64,000 bases of DNA from TMED14 sp002167805 (GCA_965655795.1 CBFHHY010000002.1:186001-250000); one strand, 5' to 3'; positions 42,423 to 52,027 are shown, numbered from the stretch's first letter. Program-made: numbers and translations. Notes: generated by a model from the sequence alone, not told the origin.

Positions 42423-43211
42423 ATGCGAATTATTTCAATTCTGATATGGATTTCATTGATTTTTTCAAATATTCAGATAATGGCAAAATCTCCCATTCTA
42501 TCTGCCTCAATAAAGGATAGAATGGTTAAAATTGAAACATCAAAAAAAAGAGGAAGTCTTATTCAAATGAAATTTGGTAACAAAATTCCATTTGGCAATT
42601 GGAGCAATTATTATGGACCATTTCTTGAATCCGGAATTCAATATTCATGGTTAAAGGAATCCATTATTTATGGACTGAGCTCAACTTATTTTTTTGGCAA
42701 CAATGTGAAAAATTTGGATGAGATTTTAGAACATCTTATCACCAGAAATGGGGAGATAATGAGTAATGATGGTAGTTCATTATCTAGTCTCCAGAGCGAA
42801 ATTAGAGGTGGACAAATAGGTGTTCATTTAGGTTCGCTTATCCCGAAATGGGGAAATAAAAACAATCAACCATTAATTTTATTTGAAGCTGGGATGATCC
42901 AGCATAAAAGAAAATTTATTTCCTCAGGAGGAGTTCCGCAATTAGAAATACCCTATATCTACGGTTTGGATAACTTGCACCGAGGTTTTTATTTGCAAGA
43001 AAATATTGGGTGGATTCACATTGGTGAAAATGCACCGCATTTTAAAATTGAATTACAAACGATTCAATCTAGGACCAGACTGGTTCGAGAATACCAGTTT
43101 AATCTCGATGATTATGACTACAACAATAAATGGGACTTTGGAATAGGATTTAGAGTGACATGGATTTTACCTATGCTAAGAGAAAAATCAGAGACAATAT
43201 TTTATTATTAA
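42423..43211 (+). CDS. Predicted outer-membrane protein, unknown
   Basis: 262 residues, not recognised as a named family. Signal peptide at about 1-21 (ISILIWISLIFSNIQIMA). The remainder is rich in Gly, aromatic residues and alternating hydrophobics (YYGPFLESGIQYSW, YGLSSTYFFG, GFYLQENIGWIHI, KWDFGIGFRVTWIL), the look of a small outer-membrane beta barrel ending in an aromatic residue (Tyr). It lies 22 bases before waaA and divergent from envelope genes, so a cell-surface role is likely. Confidence 0.65.
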   Translation: MRIISILIWISLIFSNIQIMAKSPILSASIKDRMVKIETSKKRGSLIQMKFGNKIPFGNWSNYYGPFLESGIQYSWLKESIIYGLSSTYFFGNNVKNLDEILEHLITRNGEIMSNDGSSLSSLQSEIRGGQIGVHLGSLIPKWGNKNNQPLILFEAGMIQHKRKFISSGGVPQLEIPYIYGLDNLHRGFYLQENIGWIHIGENAPHFKIELQTIQSRTRLVREYQFNLDDYDYNNKWDFGIGFRVTWILPMLREKSETIFYY

Positions 43212-43233
43212 AAAATGAGAAAATAATAAGAGA

Positions 43234-44436
43234 ATGATATATCGGCTTCCAGGAATCATATTTCAAATAATAATTGATGTTGGCGCTTTTTTAGGATATT
43301 CAAGGGCCTTAGATTGGAAAAAAGCTCGCCAAAGGCCAATAAAATTTTCAAATTTTGACATCTGGATACATGCAAGTTCACTTGGGGAGTATTGGATGGT
43401 ACATAATCTCATTCGAGATTTCGAAAAAAAAGGGAAAAAAGTTTTTGTAAGTATATTCTCACCAAGTGCATGGGAGATAGTTTCAAAAAATGAAAAATAC
43501 TGCGGGTTTATTCCTATTGACAGGCAAAAAGAGATTCATCATTTTGTTGAAACAATAAATCCAAAATTCGTAGTTATAGCAAAATATGATCTTTGGCCTG
43601 TCTTATCCAATGTTTTATACAACAAAAAAATCCCTTATGTAATTGCTTTTAGCCAGTTTCATGAACATCATCACACTTTATGGAAATGGAATTTTTTAGA
43701 GAATAAAATTTATCGAAGAGCGCTAGGAGTTGGTCATCAAACTCAAAAAAGTCTAAAACTTTGGCAAAAGTCAAATTTTTCGAATGGATTTTTTTGCGGT
43801 GACGGAAGGTTTGATAGTATCTATCATTTTAGAAAAAAATGGACTCCTTTGGATGAAATAGATGTCTTTAAAGGTGAGAGTAAACTGTTTGTTTTAGGAA
43901 GCTCATGGCCCAGAGAAGAGTCTATGACGATTCCATTAATTCCTAAATTATCTGAAGTTAAGTTTGTCATAGCTCCACATAGACATCAAAGAGCTTCAGA
44001 AATAATTAAAATTTTAGATGTTCCATACATTTTAATGTCAGAGATAAATATTTACGAGAAACAAGAATTAATAAAATCTAGAGTATTAATTGTTGATACT
44101 ATGGGCCAACTCAAAAACATATATGGTCATTCTGACTTTACATTTATAGGAGGTGGATTCCAAAATGGATTGCATAATATTTTAGAAGCTCTCATATTTG
44201 GAAATATTATCACATTCGGACCGAAAATAAAAGGTCACTGGGAAGCCTCTGAGTGCAAAGCAGATGTACTCGGGATAAATTCAGATTCAGAAACTTTAAT
44301 GCAATGGCTTTCAAACCTGATTGATCTCGACGAAAAAAGTCTCAAACAAAAAATATCTTCTGGACAAGACTTTGTAAATAAAAATATTGGAGCCACAGAA
44401 AGAGTCATGAAATTTATAGGCACGAATATTAATTGA
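43234..44436 (+). CDS. waaA: 3-deoxy-D-manno-octulosonic acid transferase
   Basis: 400-residue GT30 enzyme that adds Kdo to lipid A at the inner membrane. IWIHASSLGEYWMVHNLI (about 44), HPRH-type CMP-Kdo site read here as IAPHRHQRASEI (about 248), and the C-terminal FTFIGGGFQNGLHNILEAL plus FGPKI (about 305-330). An N-terminal hydrophobic helix anchors it. It overlaps the convergent S9A peptidase gene by eight bases. It uses the CMP-Kdo made by kdsB in the neighbouring unit. Confidence 0.94.
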   Translation: MIYRLPGIIFQIIIDVGAFLGYSRALDWKKARQRPIKFSNFDIWIHASSLGEYWMVHNLIRDFEKKGKKVFVSIFSPSAWEIVSKNEKYCGFIPIDRQKEIHHFVETINPKFVVIAKYDLWPVLSNVLYNKKIPYVIAFSQFHEHHHTLWKWNFLENKIYRRALGVGHQTQKSLKLWQKSNFSNGFFCGDGRFDSIYHFRKKWTPLDEIDVFKGESKLFVLGSSWPREESMTIPLIPKLSEVKFVIAPHRHQRASEIIKILDVPYILMSEINIYEKQELIKSRVLIVDTMGQLKNIYGHSDFTFIGGGFQNGLHNILEALIFGNIITFGPKIKGHWEASECKADVLGINSDSETLMQWLSNLIDLDEKSLKQKISSGQDFVNKNIGATERVMKFIGTNIN

Positions 44437-46555
44437 ATAATCCCTCTTTTAAACCTAAAAGAAAAGAATATTCCATTGCAGTTTCCCGATATGCCTGATA
44501 TCTTCCAGACGCCCCACTATGTCCTGTTTCCATATTGCAATGCATAAACAAGGGCTCTTTATTATTTCTCATATCACGGAGCCTCGCTATCCATTTGGCA
44601 GGTTCCCAATATTGAACCTGACTATCATGTAGGCCAGTTGTGATAAGTAAAGGAGGATAATCTTCATTTTTAACATTGTCATAAGGAGAATATGCTTTCA
44701 AACGAAAGTATACATCTGAATCATTTGGGTTACCCCACTCATCATATTCTCCTGTTGTCAATGGTATACTTTCATCAAGCATGGTTGTGACCACATCTAC
44801 AAAAGGTACTGCTGCTATAACGCCAGACCATAGTTTTGGACGCATATTAACAACTGCCCCCATAAGCAATCCTCCTGCAGAGCCTCCCATTGCATATAGT
44901 TTTGAGGAATATCCTGATTTTTTTAGAAACTCGCCACAATTAATAAAATCTTTGAAACTATTGATTTTATGCTCCATCCTACCATTTAAATACCATTCTC
45001 GACCCATATACTGTCCTCCTCTGACATGCGCTATGGCGAAAGCCATCCCTCTTTGTAACAGACTTAGCCGAGCCACAGAAAAACTCGGATCAACCGTAAT
45101 CCCATATGAACCATAACCGTATAAAAGAGTTGGAATCGGTTTACCTTGAGTCTCTCTTGGTCCAACCCATGAGATAGGTATTTTAGTACCATCATCTGAA
45201 GTGGCCCAATATCGGTAACTGACGTATTTCGAGGAATCATATCCTCCAAGAATTTTTGTCTGTTTTAAAATTTTCTTTTCCCGAGTGCTCATATTATAAT
45301 CATATGTGGTAGCTGGAGTTATCAGAGAAGTATATACAAATCTTAAATTTTCAGTCTTTTCTGTGGGATTACTTCCAGTATACAGAGTGTATGTTTCTTC
45401 GGGAAGCGTCACTTTGTGTGGTTTTCCTTCCCATGGTCGAATAACAAGCTTTAAAAGACCATTTGAACGCTCTTCTGTAACCAGAAAGTCAGTAAATAAG
45501 TCAATGCCCTCCAGCAAAACATCATCACGATGTTCGATATATGGAGTCCACTTATTCGGTGAAAGTTCATTCGCCCGAAATAATGCAAAATTCTTTCGTT
45601 TACCTATATTACTGATTATATACCAGTGACCATTAAAATGACTCGCAGAATATTCAACTCCAATTTCTCTTCTTCGCAAAACCTCAAATTCACCAATTGG
45701 ACTTTCTGAGGATAGATAATGTAACTCATCTACGTTTGTTGCTCCTGTTGCTATGTGAATGTATTTTTTCGATTTAGATCGATACACAGTACATGAAAAT
45801 TTTTCGTCTTTTTCATGATAAACAAGTACAGGTGGTAAATCCGATCCAATTTTTCGTCGCCAAATTTTATCGGCACGCAATGTAACAGGGTCTTTTGTGC
45901 CATAAAAAAAGGTTTCTCCATCATCAGCCCACGCAAATGCACCAGAGGTTCCTTCAACCTGAAAATCCCAAATCTTATTTTTATCTAAATCGACAAACTG
46001 AAGAGTATACAAGCGGCGTCCTACAAAATCAACTCCATAAGCCATACGTTGATGATCGCGAGTCATTGAAAGACCACTAACTTGACAATAGGACTTATTT
46101 TGAGCCAATAAATTAACATCTAAAACTATATTTTCTGCAGAATCTAAGCTCCCCTTCCTCCTACAATATAAAGGATAATCATTTCCGCTTTCAAAACGCG
46201 TTTGATACCAATAATTATCAACCTGCACAGGTACACTTGACTCATCGGGATTTAATCGGTCGGTCATTTCTGAATAGAGTTCATTCTCCAATTCCTTGAC
46301 AACCTTCATTCCGTTTTCGCGATAATTATTTTCGGACTTTAGATAAGATATCACCTCAGGATCATCTCTATCATTTAACCAGTAATATGGATCTAATCTT
46401 TTATCTCCATGAATCTCATGAGTAAAATCTTTTTTCAATGCTTTAGGTTCAGTCATAGTTTTGGTCTCAATTAATAGTGATGAAATAAAGATTGCTAATA
46501 TTGCTATAACAAGATATTTTATAATGATCTTGCGTTTTGATTGAAAAAAAACCAT
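44429..46555 (-). CDS. S9A-family oligopeptidase (oligopeptidase B-like) with membrane anchor
   Basis: 708 residues. A seven-bladed propeller (about 100-420) and an alpha/beta-hydrolase domain with catalytic Ser in MGGSAGGLLMG (about 557), Asp in LHDSQVQYWEP (about 642) and His in TGHSGASGRY (about 682). It resembles PtrB, which cleaves after basic residues in short peptides. Unlike cytoplasmic PtrB it begins with a hydrophobic helix (about 10-30, YLVIAILAIFISSLLI), so it is exported or membrane-anchored unless translation starts at the Met before TEPKALKKDF. One base separates it from the TPR lipoprotein gene. Confidence 0.87.
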   Translation of the reverse strand: MVFFQSKRKIIIKYLVIAILAIFISSLLIETKTMTEPKALKKDFTHEIHGDKRLDPYYWLNDRDDPEVISYLKSENNYRENGMKVVKELENELYSEMTDRLNPDESSVPVQVDNYWYQTRFESGNDYPLYCRRKGSLDSAENIVLDVNLLAQNKSYCQVSGLSMTRDHQRMAYGVDFVGRRLYTLQFVDLDKNKIWDFQVEGTSGAFAWADDGETFFYGTKDPVTLRADKIWRRKIGSDLPPVLVYHEKDEKFSCTVYRSKSKKYIHIATGATNVDELHYLSSESPIGEFEVLRRREIGVEYSASHFNGHWYIISNIGKRKNFALFRANELSPNKWTPYIEHRDDVLLEGIDLFTDFLVTEERSNGLLKLVIRPWEGKPHKVTLPEETYTLYTGSNPTEKTENLRFVYTSLITPATTYDYNMSTREKKILKQTKILGGYDSSKYVSYRYWATSDDGTKIPISWVGPRETQGKPIPTLLYGYGSYGITVDPSFSVARLSLLQRGMAFAIAHVRGGQYMGREWYLNGRMEHKINSFKDFINCGEFLKKSGYSSKLYAMGGSAGGLLMGAVVNMRPKLWSGVIAAVPFVDVVTTMLDESIPLTTGEYDEWGNPNDSDVYFRLKAYSPYDNVKNEDYPPLLITTGLHDSQVQYWEPAKWIARLRDMRNNKEPLFMHCNMETGHSGASGRYQAYRETAMEYSFLLGLKEGLFN

Positions 46556-46556
46556 G

Positions 46557-47561
46557 TTATTTCAGGTTAATTATTCGTTTCAAAGCCTCTTGACTAGCTT
46601 GATGCTGGGGGTTAAGCGAAAGAGCTTGACGATAGTCTTTCTCTGCATTAATCAAATCTCCGCCTCTTTCCCAACAAAATCCACGACCGTAGAAAGCTCT
46701 ATGATTAATTGCTCGAGCCTCTATACTTTTAGAAAAAAAATTTCTGGCTTCTAGCAAAAGTCCCAAATCCAAATGAATGAAGCCCATATTAAAAAAACTC
46801 TCTGCATCTTGAGGATTTATTTGGGTTGATTTAGTGAATGATTCAAGAGCAGCATTATAATTATCAATACCTAGATGATACATACCCATTTTGTAATAGG
46901 TTTGAAAATTATTTGGCTCAAGTTCTATTAAACGGTTATAGTAACTCAAAGCCAATTCATTTTTTTGATTTGCTAGCATAACGGCAGCCATGTCAATGGC
47001 TATAAAATATTCTGGATCTAAGTCTATCGCTTTTTGGATATAGCTTAATGATAATGCTGTATCTCCTTTTGTGTCTCGGATATTTACACCTTTGATGAAA
47101 AATGCTATTGGGTTTTGTGGGTCTATTTCAATAACTCTATTAACGAGCTCATTACTCTTTTCAAAATCTAAAACGATACTGTAGAGCTCAGCTAACTTTA
47201 ACCTACATTGGATGTCTTCAGGATGCTCCTTTATGCATTTCGCCCAATAATCTCTGGATATTCTTGTTGAGTTTGATAAGTAATTTGATTCCCCTTTTAA
47301 CAAAAGAGCATCATGATTCAAGCTATCTATTTCAAGAACAGCATCTGCGTCTGCATCTGCATATAATAAATTCGCATTTTCTAAATAATTCCTACCTCTT
47401 AATATCAGCGAGGGTAAATCATTCGGATTATCAGATATGTAATCATTAAGACTATCTAATGGCGAAACACTAGTTTTAGTTTGAATATTAGGAGGAGTTG
47501 AATTATTTGAGCACGCAAATAAAGCCAGCATTAAAAAAAAAGAAAAATATTTTTCGAACAT
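46557..47561 (-). CDS. TPR-repeat lipoprotein
   Basis: 334 residues from ATG 47561. Lipoprotein signal with lipid Cys in LMLALFACSN. Around eight tetratricopeptide repeats fill about 45-330 (for example LSYYNRLIELEPNNFQTYYKMG and YNAALESFTKSTQINPQDAE, each landmark only). An ATG six codons earlier at 47579 overlaps the recA stop and could be the coupled start; I prefer 47561 because it gives a standard-length signal. Likely a periplasmic or outer-membrane scaffold. Same unit as recA. Confidence 0.82.
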   Translation of the reverse strand: MFEKYFSFFLMLALFACSNNSTPPNIQTKTSVSPLDSLNDYISDNPNDLPSLILRGRNYLENANLLYADADADAVLEIDSLNHDALLLKGESNYLSNSTRISRDYWAKCIKEHPEDIQCRLKLAELYSIVLDFEKSNELVNRVIEIDPQNPIAFFIKGVNIRDTKGDTALSLSYIQKAIDLDPEYFIAIDMAAVMLANQKNELALSYYNRLIELEPNNFQTYYKMGMYHLGIDNYNAALESFTKSTQINPQDAESFFNMGFIHLDLGLLLEARNFFSKSIEARAINHRAFYGRGFCWERGGDLINAEKDYRQALSLNPQHQASQEALKRIINLK

Positions 47562-47571
47562 TAACCAAGAA

Positions 47572-48570
47572 CTATACATCTTGAATTTTGAGAACGATTT
47601 TATTTTCGATTTCCTCCATTAGCTCCGGATTGTCTTTAAGAATAGCCTTTACTCCCTCTCGACCTTGGCCCAGTTTCGTACCTTCATAACTAAACCAGCT
47701 TCCACTTTTATTTATTATCTCATACTGTGTTCCAATGTCAATAAGTTCTCCGACTTTTGATATCCCCTCTCCGTAAAGTATATCAAACTCTGCTGTTCTA
47801 AAAGGAGGAGCGACTTTATTTTTAACAATCTTAACCTTTGTACGGTTCCCCATGACACGGTCACCATCTTTTATTTGAGTACTTCTGCGTATGTCTACAC
47901 GTACTGAAGAATAAAATTTTAGAGCATTACCACCTGTAGTGGTTTCAGGGTTACCAAACATAACTCCAATCTTCTCACGAAGTTGATTAATAAAAATACA
48001 CGTACAATTCGTTTTAGAAATGGTTCCTGTTAATTTTCTTAAGGCCTGTGACATTAATCTTGCATGAAGACCTACCTTGCTGTCTCCCATTTCACCTTCA
48101 ATTTCAGACCTTGGCGTCAATGCTGCTACCGAATCAATTACGACCAAATCAATGGCCCCAGAACGAATCAAATTATCTGCAATTTCTAAGGCTTGCTCAC
48201 CATTGTCAGGTTGACTAATAATAAGTTCTTCCGTATTCACTCCAACTTTTTCTGCATAAAACCGATCAAATGCATGCTCTGCATCTATAAAGGCCGCAAT
48301 ACCTCCCATACGTTGAGCTTCGGATATAGCATGAAGAGTTAAAGTGGTTTTACCTGAGGATTCAGGTCCATATATCTCTACAACTCGGCCTCTTGGAAAT
48401 CCACCAATTCCCAAAGCCAAGTCGATACCTAAAGAGCCAGAAGGTATAACTTCAACATCCTCTATTGCATCATCTCCTAGACGCATAACGGCACCCTTTC
48501 CATATGCCTTATCTAGTTTATCCATGGTTAGTTTCAGTGCTTTCTGCTTGGCATCTTTATCGTTGCTCAT
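47572..48570 (-). CDS. recA: Recombinase RecA
   Basis: 332-residue strand-exchange ATPase. Walker A GPESSGKTT (about 67), the catalytic Glu segment IDAEHAFD (about 95), Walker B LVVIDSVAALTP (about 141), loop L1 EGEMGDSKVGLHARLMSQALRKL region and loop L2 FINQLREKIGVMFGNPETTTGGNALKFY (landmark INQLREKIG). Start at ATG 48570; an in-frame TTG three codons earlier is weaker. Promoter TACATTTG lies 42 bases upstream. First gene of recA-TPR-oligopeptidase. Confidence 0.97.
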   Translation of the reverse strand: MSNDKDAKQKALKLTMDKLDKAYGKGAVMRLGDDAIEDVEVIPSGSLGIDLALGIGGFPRGRVVEIYGPESSGKTTLTLHAISEAQRMGGIAAFIDAEHAFDRFYAEKVGVNTEELIISQPDNGEQALEIADNLIRSGAIDLVVIDSVAALTPRSEIEGEMGDSKVGLHARLMSQALRKLTGTISKTNCTCIFINQLREKIGVMFGNPETTTGGNALKFYSSVRVDIRRSTQIKDGDRVMGNRTKVKIVKNKVAPPFRTAEFDILYGEGISKVGELIDIGTQYEIINKSGSWFSYEGTKLGQGREGVKAILKDNPELMEEIENKIVLKIQDV

Positions 48571-48612
48571 AAGAATCAATGTTAATTTTTTTTATTTAAA
48601 AATTTTTCTATT

Positions 48613-48620
48613 CAAATGTA
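48613..48620 (-). promoter_or_regulatory. -7 box of recA
   Basis: TACATTTG on the minus strand, exact TAnnTTTG, 42 bases before ATG 48570. I see no recognisable LexA-type operator. Confidence 0.55.
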
Positions 48621-48730
48621 TGAATTGAGGTGATGGCTAACTAGGAAAGAATACTAATTCGTATCATTAAAAAATATAATTTATCCACATTATCCATTGA
48701 AATTGTTTAAAAGGTGAAAATGATTTAAAA

Positions 48731-49189
48731 TTAAATCAAGGATAAAATCTGCTCCGCACTTTCTTTCGTTTTTACCTTATTGATAATAGCATGAATCTTA
48801 CCGCTTTCATCTATTATGAAGGTCTCACGATAAACACCTTCATATTCCTTACCGTACATTTTTTTAATTCCCCAAACACCATATGATTTGATAATTTTAA
48901 GATCTACATCCGCGATCAAAGGAAAAGGTAAATTATATTTTTCCGTGAAGTTAGAATGCTTTTTTACGGAATCAGGAGAGACTCCAATAATTGTCAATCC
49001 TGCCTTTTGCAAAGTGGAATAATTATCTCTAAAAGAACATGCCTCAGCCGTGCAACCAGGCGTGTCATCTTTAGGATAGAAATACAGAACAACCTTTTTA
49101 CCCAAAAAGTCACTAGAGTTAATGTTATTCCCCTCTGCGTCGAGGACCGAAAAATCTGGAGCCATATCTCCAACTTTTAAATGTGTCAT
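48731..49189 (-). CDS. bcp: Thioredoxin-dependent peroxiredoxin Bcp/PrxQ
   Basis: 152 residues; reduces hydrogen and organic peroxides. VLYFYPKDDTPGCTAEACSFRD (about 33-54) carries the peroxidatic Cys in PGCT and, five residues later, the resolving Cys (C-x4-C), as in PrxQ. Conserved GVSPDS (about 74) and FPLIAD follow. Cytoplasmic. Divergent from nth. Confidence 0.94.
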   Translation of the reverse strand: MTHLKVGDMAPDFSVLDAEGNNINSSDFLGKKVVLYFYPKDDTPGCTAEACSFRDNYSTLQKAGLTIIGVSPDSVKKHSNFTEKYNLPFPLIADVDLKIIKSYGVWGIKKMYGKEYEGVYRETFIIDESGKIHAIINKVKTKESAEQILSLI

Positions 49190-49242
49190 AATTTTTAAAA
49201 AATTTCTTTTAATCCTAGAAAACAGTTGTTTTCTTTGTTCTC

Positions 49243-49875
49243 ATGACAAAGAAAGAAAAAGTATCTTACATACAGGCTGCTCTTGAAAAACTTTATCCCA
49301 AAACTCCAATCCCCCTTGACCATTATAGTAATTACACTTTGCTCGTTGCCGTCGTTCTATCTGCACAATGTACCGATGCGCGCGTAAACACAATTACGCC
49401 GATATTATTTAAAAAAGCTGACACGCCACAAAAGATGGCAAAATTAAGTGTCAAGGAAATTGCTGATATCATTAGACCCTGTGGCCTCACTCCAATGAAG
49501 TCCACAGGAATAAAGGGACTATCCGAAATTATCTGCAATCAATATAATGGAGAAGTTCCTGATTCATACGAAGCACTAGAATCTCTTCCTTCTGTTGGTC
49601 ACAAAACAGCATCAGTAGTAATGAGTCAAGGGTTTAACCACCCGGCATTTCCTGTAGATACCCATATCCACAGATTGATGAAAAGATGGGGATTATCAAA
49701 TGGTAGTAGTGTTCTACAAACTGAAAAAGATGCAAAACTCTTATTCCCAAAAGAAAAATGGAATAAATTACACCTTCAAATCATTTTTTATGGGCGATCC
49801 CATAGTCCCGCTCGAGGATGGAAAAAAAATGTGGATTTCATTACTTCAAAGGTGAATCCAAAAATATTTAAATAA
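49243..49875 (+). CDS. nth: Endonuclease III, without iron-sulphur cluster
   Basis: 210-residue DNA glycosylase/AP lyase for oxidised pyrimidines. LSAQCTDARVN (about 38), helix-hairpin-helix LPSVGHKTASVVMS (about 113) with the catalytic Lys, and the catalytic Asp in FPVDTHIHRL (about 136). The C-terminal C-x6-C-x2-C-x5-C motif that ligates 4Fe-4S in E. coli Nth is missing: the segment after IIFYGRSHSPARGW has no Cys. A near-consensus box TTTCTTTG ends five bases before the ATG. Confidence 0.93.
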   Translation: MTKKEKVSYIQAALEKLYPKTPIPLDHYSNYTLLVAVVLSAQCTDARVNTITPILFKKADTPQKMAKLSVKEIADIIRPCGLTPMKSTGIKGLSEIICNQYNGEVPDSYEALESLPSVGHKTASVVMSQGFNHPAFPVDTHIHRLMKRWGLSNGSSVLQTEKDAKLLFPKEKWNKLHLQIIFYGRSHSPARGWKKNVDFITSKVNPKIFK

Positions 49876-49876
49876 A

Positions 49877-49910
49877 AAAAGCGGCCATTGTCAAGACAAG
49901 GGCCGCTTTT
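49877..49910. terminator. Bidirectional terminator between nth and a T9SS gene
   Basis: Ten-base arms AAAAGCGGCC (49877-49886) and GGCCGCTTTT (49901-49910) enclose a 14-base loop in which TTGTC and GACAA can pair further. A/T runs on both sides suit termination of nth and of the minus-strand gene that ends at 49929. Confidence 0.88.
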
Positions 49911-49928
49911 AAGATTTTTAACTAAATT

Positions 49929-51926
49929 TTAGAGTACCGACAATTTACTTGTCTTAACATACTTACCCTTTTGAATTCTCACTAAATACATACCGACATT
50001 CAGATCACTAATATTTAGCTTAAAATCTGCTGCAGCACGGATTTTCTCTGACTTAAGAACCTTACCTGTTAAGTCCATGATGGAAATATCATAATTACCA
50101 ACAGAAAGCCCAAAATCAATGGAGACATAATCGGAAGCAGGATTTGGTGAAAAAGTAATTGCATTCACGGACTCTTCATCCATTCCAATACTCATACAAG
50201 CAGCAGCATTGGTTGCAGGGCAATTAATACCGCGAATCCAAAGATTATTTAGAGATCTTGAGCCGGAATAACCAGAATACCAATTTCCAAGGGCAGCAAG
50301 ATACATACCTCCTGATCCACCAACTTTACCCCATGTTTGATCATTTCGAACCAATAGAGTATTGACTCCTTGATTATCATACATGGTTAAATTATACATG
50401 TAAGCTCCTTTCGATTGATCTAAATCAACGCCGCGACCACTTGTAGCATCGGTAAAATCAAAACGAACAAAACCCTGGCTAACATCTTGGGCATCTAAAA
50501 CTTTCTGACCATAAGCAACTAGCTTATTTACATCCCAACCAGAAGTATTTCCTCCATAAGCTGAAGAATCATAAACAGATAATTCTAGAATCCCTCCTGC
50601 AACAGTAGTTGAACCAAGATAAACCTTGGCACCGAATAATAATTCGTCATCTACAAGATCATGTCGATTATACATTTGAGATCCATCTCCCCATTGAGTA
50701 GTATTTGATGAAGCTCCAATACTATTATCCCAAGAACCAAAATCCATTGACATTGTAGAATCTGTTACAAAGAGACTTGTGGTGTCTGAAAAAATTGAAA
50801 CAGAATCAGATAACAAGTTATATACTACCTGATATTCCGCATTAGCGCTTGGAGTCCATGCAGTTGCATATGTATTTAAATCATTAAATGTAGCCGTATC
50901 TCCTGCATTTAATACGCTCTTAGTGGCGGAGGTAACAGTCTGAATAAGTGTACCAAGTTCATCTAGAACTTTGACCGATAATTTTACATTTGATTGAGCA
51001 GCTGTTCCTGAATTCACTGCGTTCGCATCAAAAGAAATGCCTCGGGCCTGTTTTAAGGTCATATGTCCCATTCTTGCAGATCCAGTTGTACTTGGGCCGT
51101 AGATAATGTCTTGAGCTGGCGCACCCTGCCATTCAGTGAAAGACATTCGATTCGCTGGAGTTTCCAGGATCTGAATATCATCAATGCACCAGAAATAATA
51201 ATCTCCATCAAATCTGAAGCGAATTTTAACGGAATCTTGTCCTCCAATATAACTACCGGCAATAATATTTACCACATCGTTTGTAGCAGTTGAGCTATTT
51301 ACCGCAACTGAAGAATTCAAAGTAACACTATATGGAAAGGTAGCTCCACCATCCACGGAAAAGTCTACGTAAGTAGCTGGAACAGCTTGAGATCCCGCTG
51401 GTCCCGCAAAACGTCTGTAATATTGTGTGAATGATAAATCGATGATCGAATGTTGAGTGAGATCAATCATATCGGTGATAAGTTCTGCTAAGTGAGGAGC
51501 AGCAGCTATTCCGTTTCCAAAATTACCTGCAACACCCGCATTATCTAAGAAATCTGAGTCAAAAATCACAAATCCATTAGAAGCTGTAGCCGAGGACATG
51601 GGAGTTTGATTTGACATGTAAGCCCCACGAGAACCAACAGTATTAGAAGGGTTAGTCACAGTTCCTCTATATTCCCAAACAGCATCTGTGTCGGAGACTA
51701 AGTTTGCTGTTCCAAAATTTAACCATGTTGAAGGTATGCCACTTGCAAAGTCTTCTGACCATATTGGGGTTTCACTTCCATTTAAAGACTCAGCTTGCTT
51801 TTGGGATAAGTGCTTTACCCGACCATCATCCATCATTTTTGCATTGGGAGCAGTTCTCTCAAAGCTTTGACCAAACACTGAGAGTGATAAAATCATAACC
51901 CCAGCTAAAATTGTAAATTTTTTCAT
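49929..51926 (-). CDS. Secreted adhesin-like protein with T9SS type A sorting tail
   Basis: 665 residues. Signal peptide about 1-19 (FTILAGVMILSLSVFG). A jelly-roll/MAM-like module at about 52-255 (IWSEDFASGIPSTWLNFG start, YYFWCIDDIQI end), as in cleaved-adhesin or choice-of-anchor J domains. A middle region of unknown fold follows. The C-terminal 75 residues are a type A tail (FSPNPASDYVSIDFG, NYDISIMDLTGKVL, LNVGMYLVRIQKG). It is sent to the cell surface by the T9SS. Its codon use is less AT-rich (more GCT, GGA, ACT) than neighbours, perhaps because it is well expressed. Confidence 0.88.
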   Translation of the reverse strand: MKKFTILAGVMILSLSVFGQSFERTAPNAKMMDDGRVKHLSQKQAESLNGSETPIWSEDFASGIPSTWLNFGTANLVSDTDAVWEYRGTVTNPSNTVGSRGAYMSNQTPMSSATASNGFVIFDSDFLDNAGVAGNFGNGIAAAPHLAELITDMIDLTQHSIIDLSFTQYYRRFAGPAGSQAVPATYVDFSVDGGATFPYSVTLNSSVAVNSSTATNDVVNIIAGSYIGGQDSVKIRFRFDGDYYFWCIDDIQILETPANRMSFTEWQGAPAQDIIYGPSTTGSARMGHMTLKQARGISFDANAVNSGTAAQSNVKLSVKVLDELGTLIQTVTSATKSVLNAGDTATFNDLNTYATAWTPSANAEYQVVYNLLSDSVSIFSDTTSLFVTDSTMSMDFGSWDNSIGASSNTTQWGDGSQMYNRHDLVDDELLFGAKVYLGSTTVAGGILELSVYDSSAYGGNTSGWDVNKLVAYGQKVLDAQDVSQGFVRFDFTDATSGRGVDLDQSKGAYMYNLTMYDNQGVNTLLVRNDQTWGKVGGSGGMYLAALGNWYSGYSGSRSLNNLWIRGINCPATNAAACMSIGMDEESVNAITFSPNPASDYVSIDFGLSVGNYDISIMDLTGKVLKSEKIRAAADFKLNISDLNVGMYLVRIQKGKYVKTSKLSVL

Positions 51927-52027
51927 TTGAATTCTTAATTATACTTGTTTGTAACATGGCTAATCTACGAAGAAAACAACAAATATTTTTTTAATCAATG
52001 ATTCAAATGGCTCGATTAGACAAAAAA

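Noticed and set aside
48681..48698. TTATCCACA followed directly by TTATCCATT, like two tandem DnaA boxes
   Set aside because: In an AT-rich 64-kb window about one exact match is expected by chance, there is no dnaA/dnaN or cluster of further boxes, so I do not call an origin.
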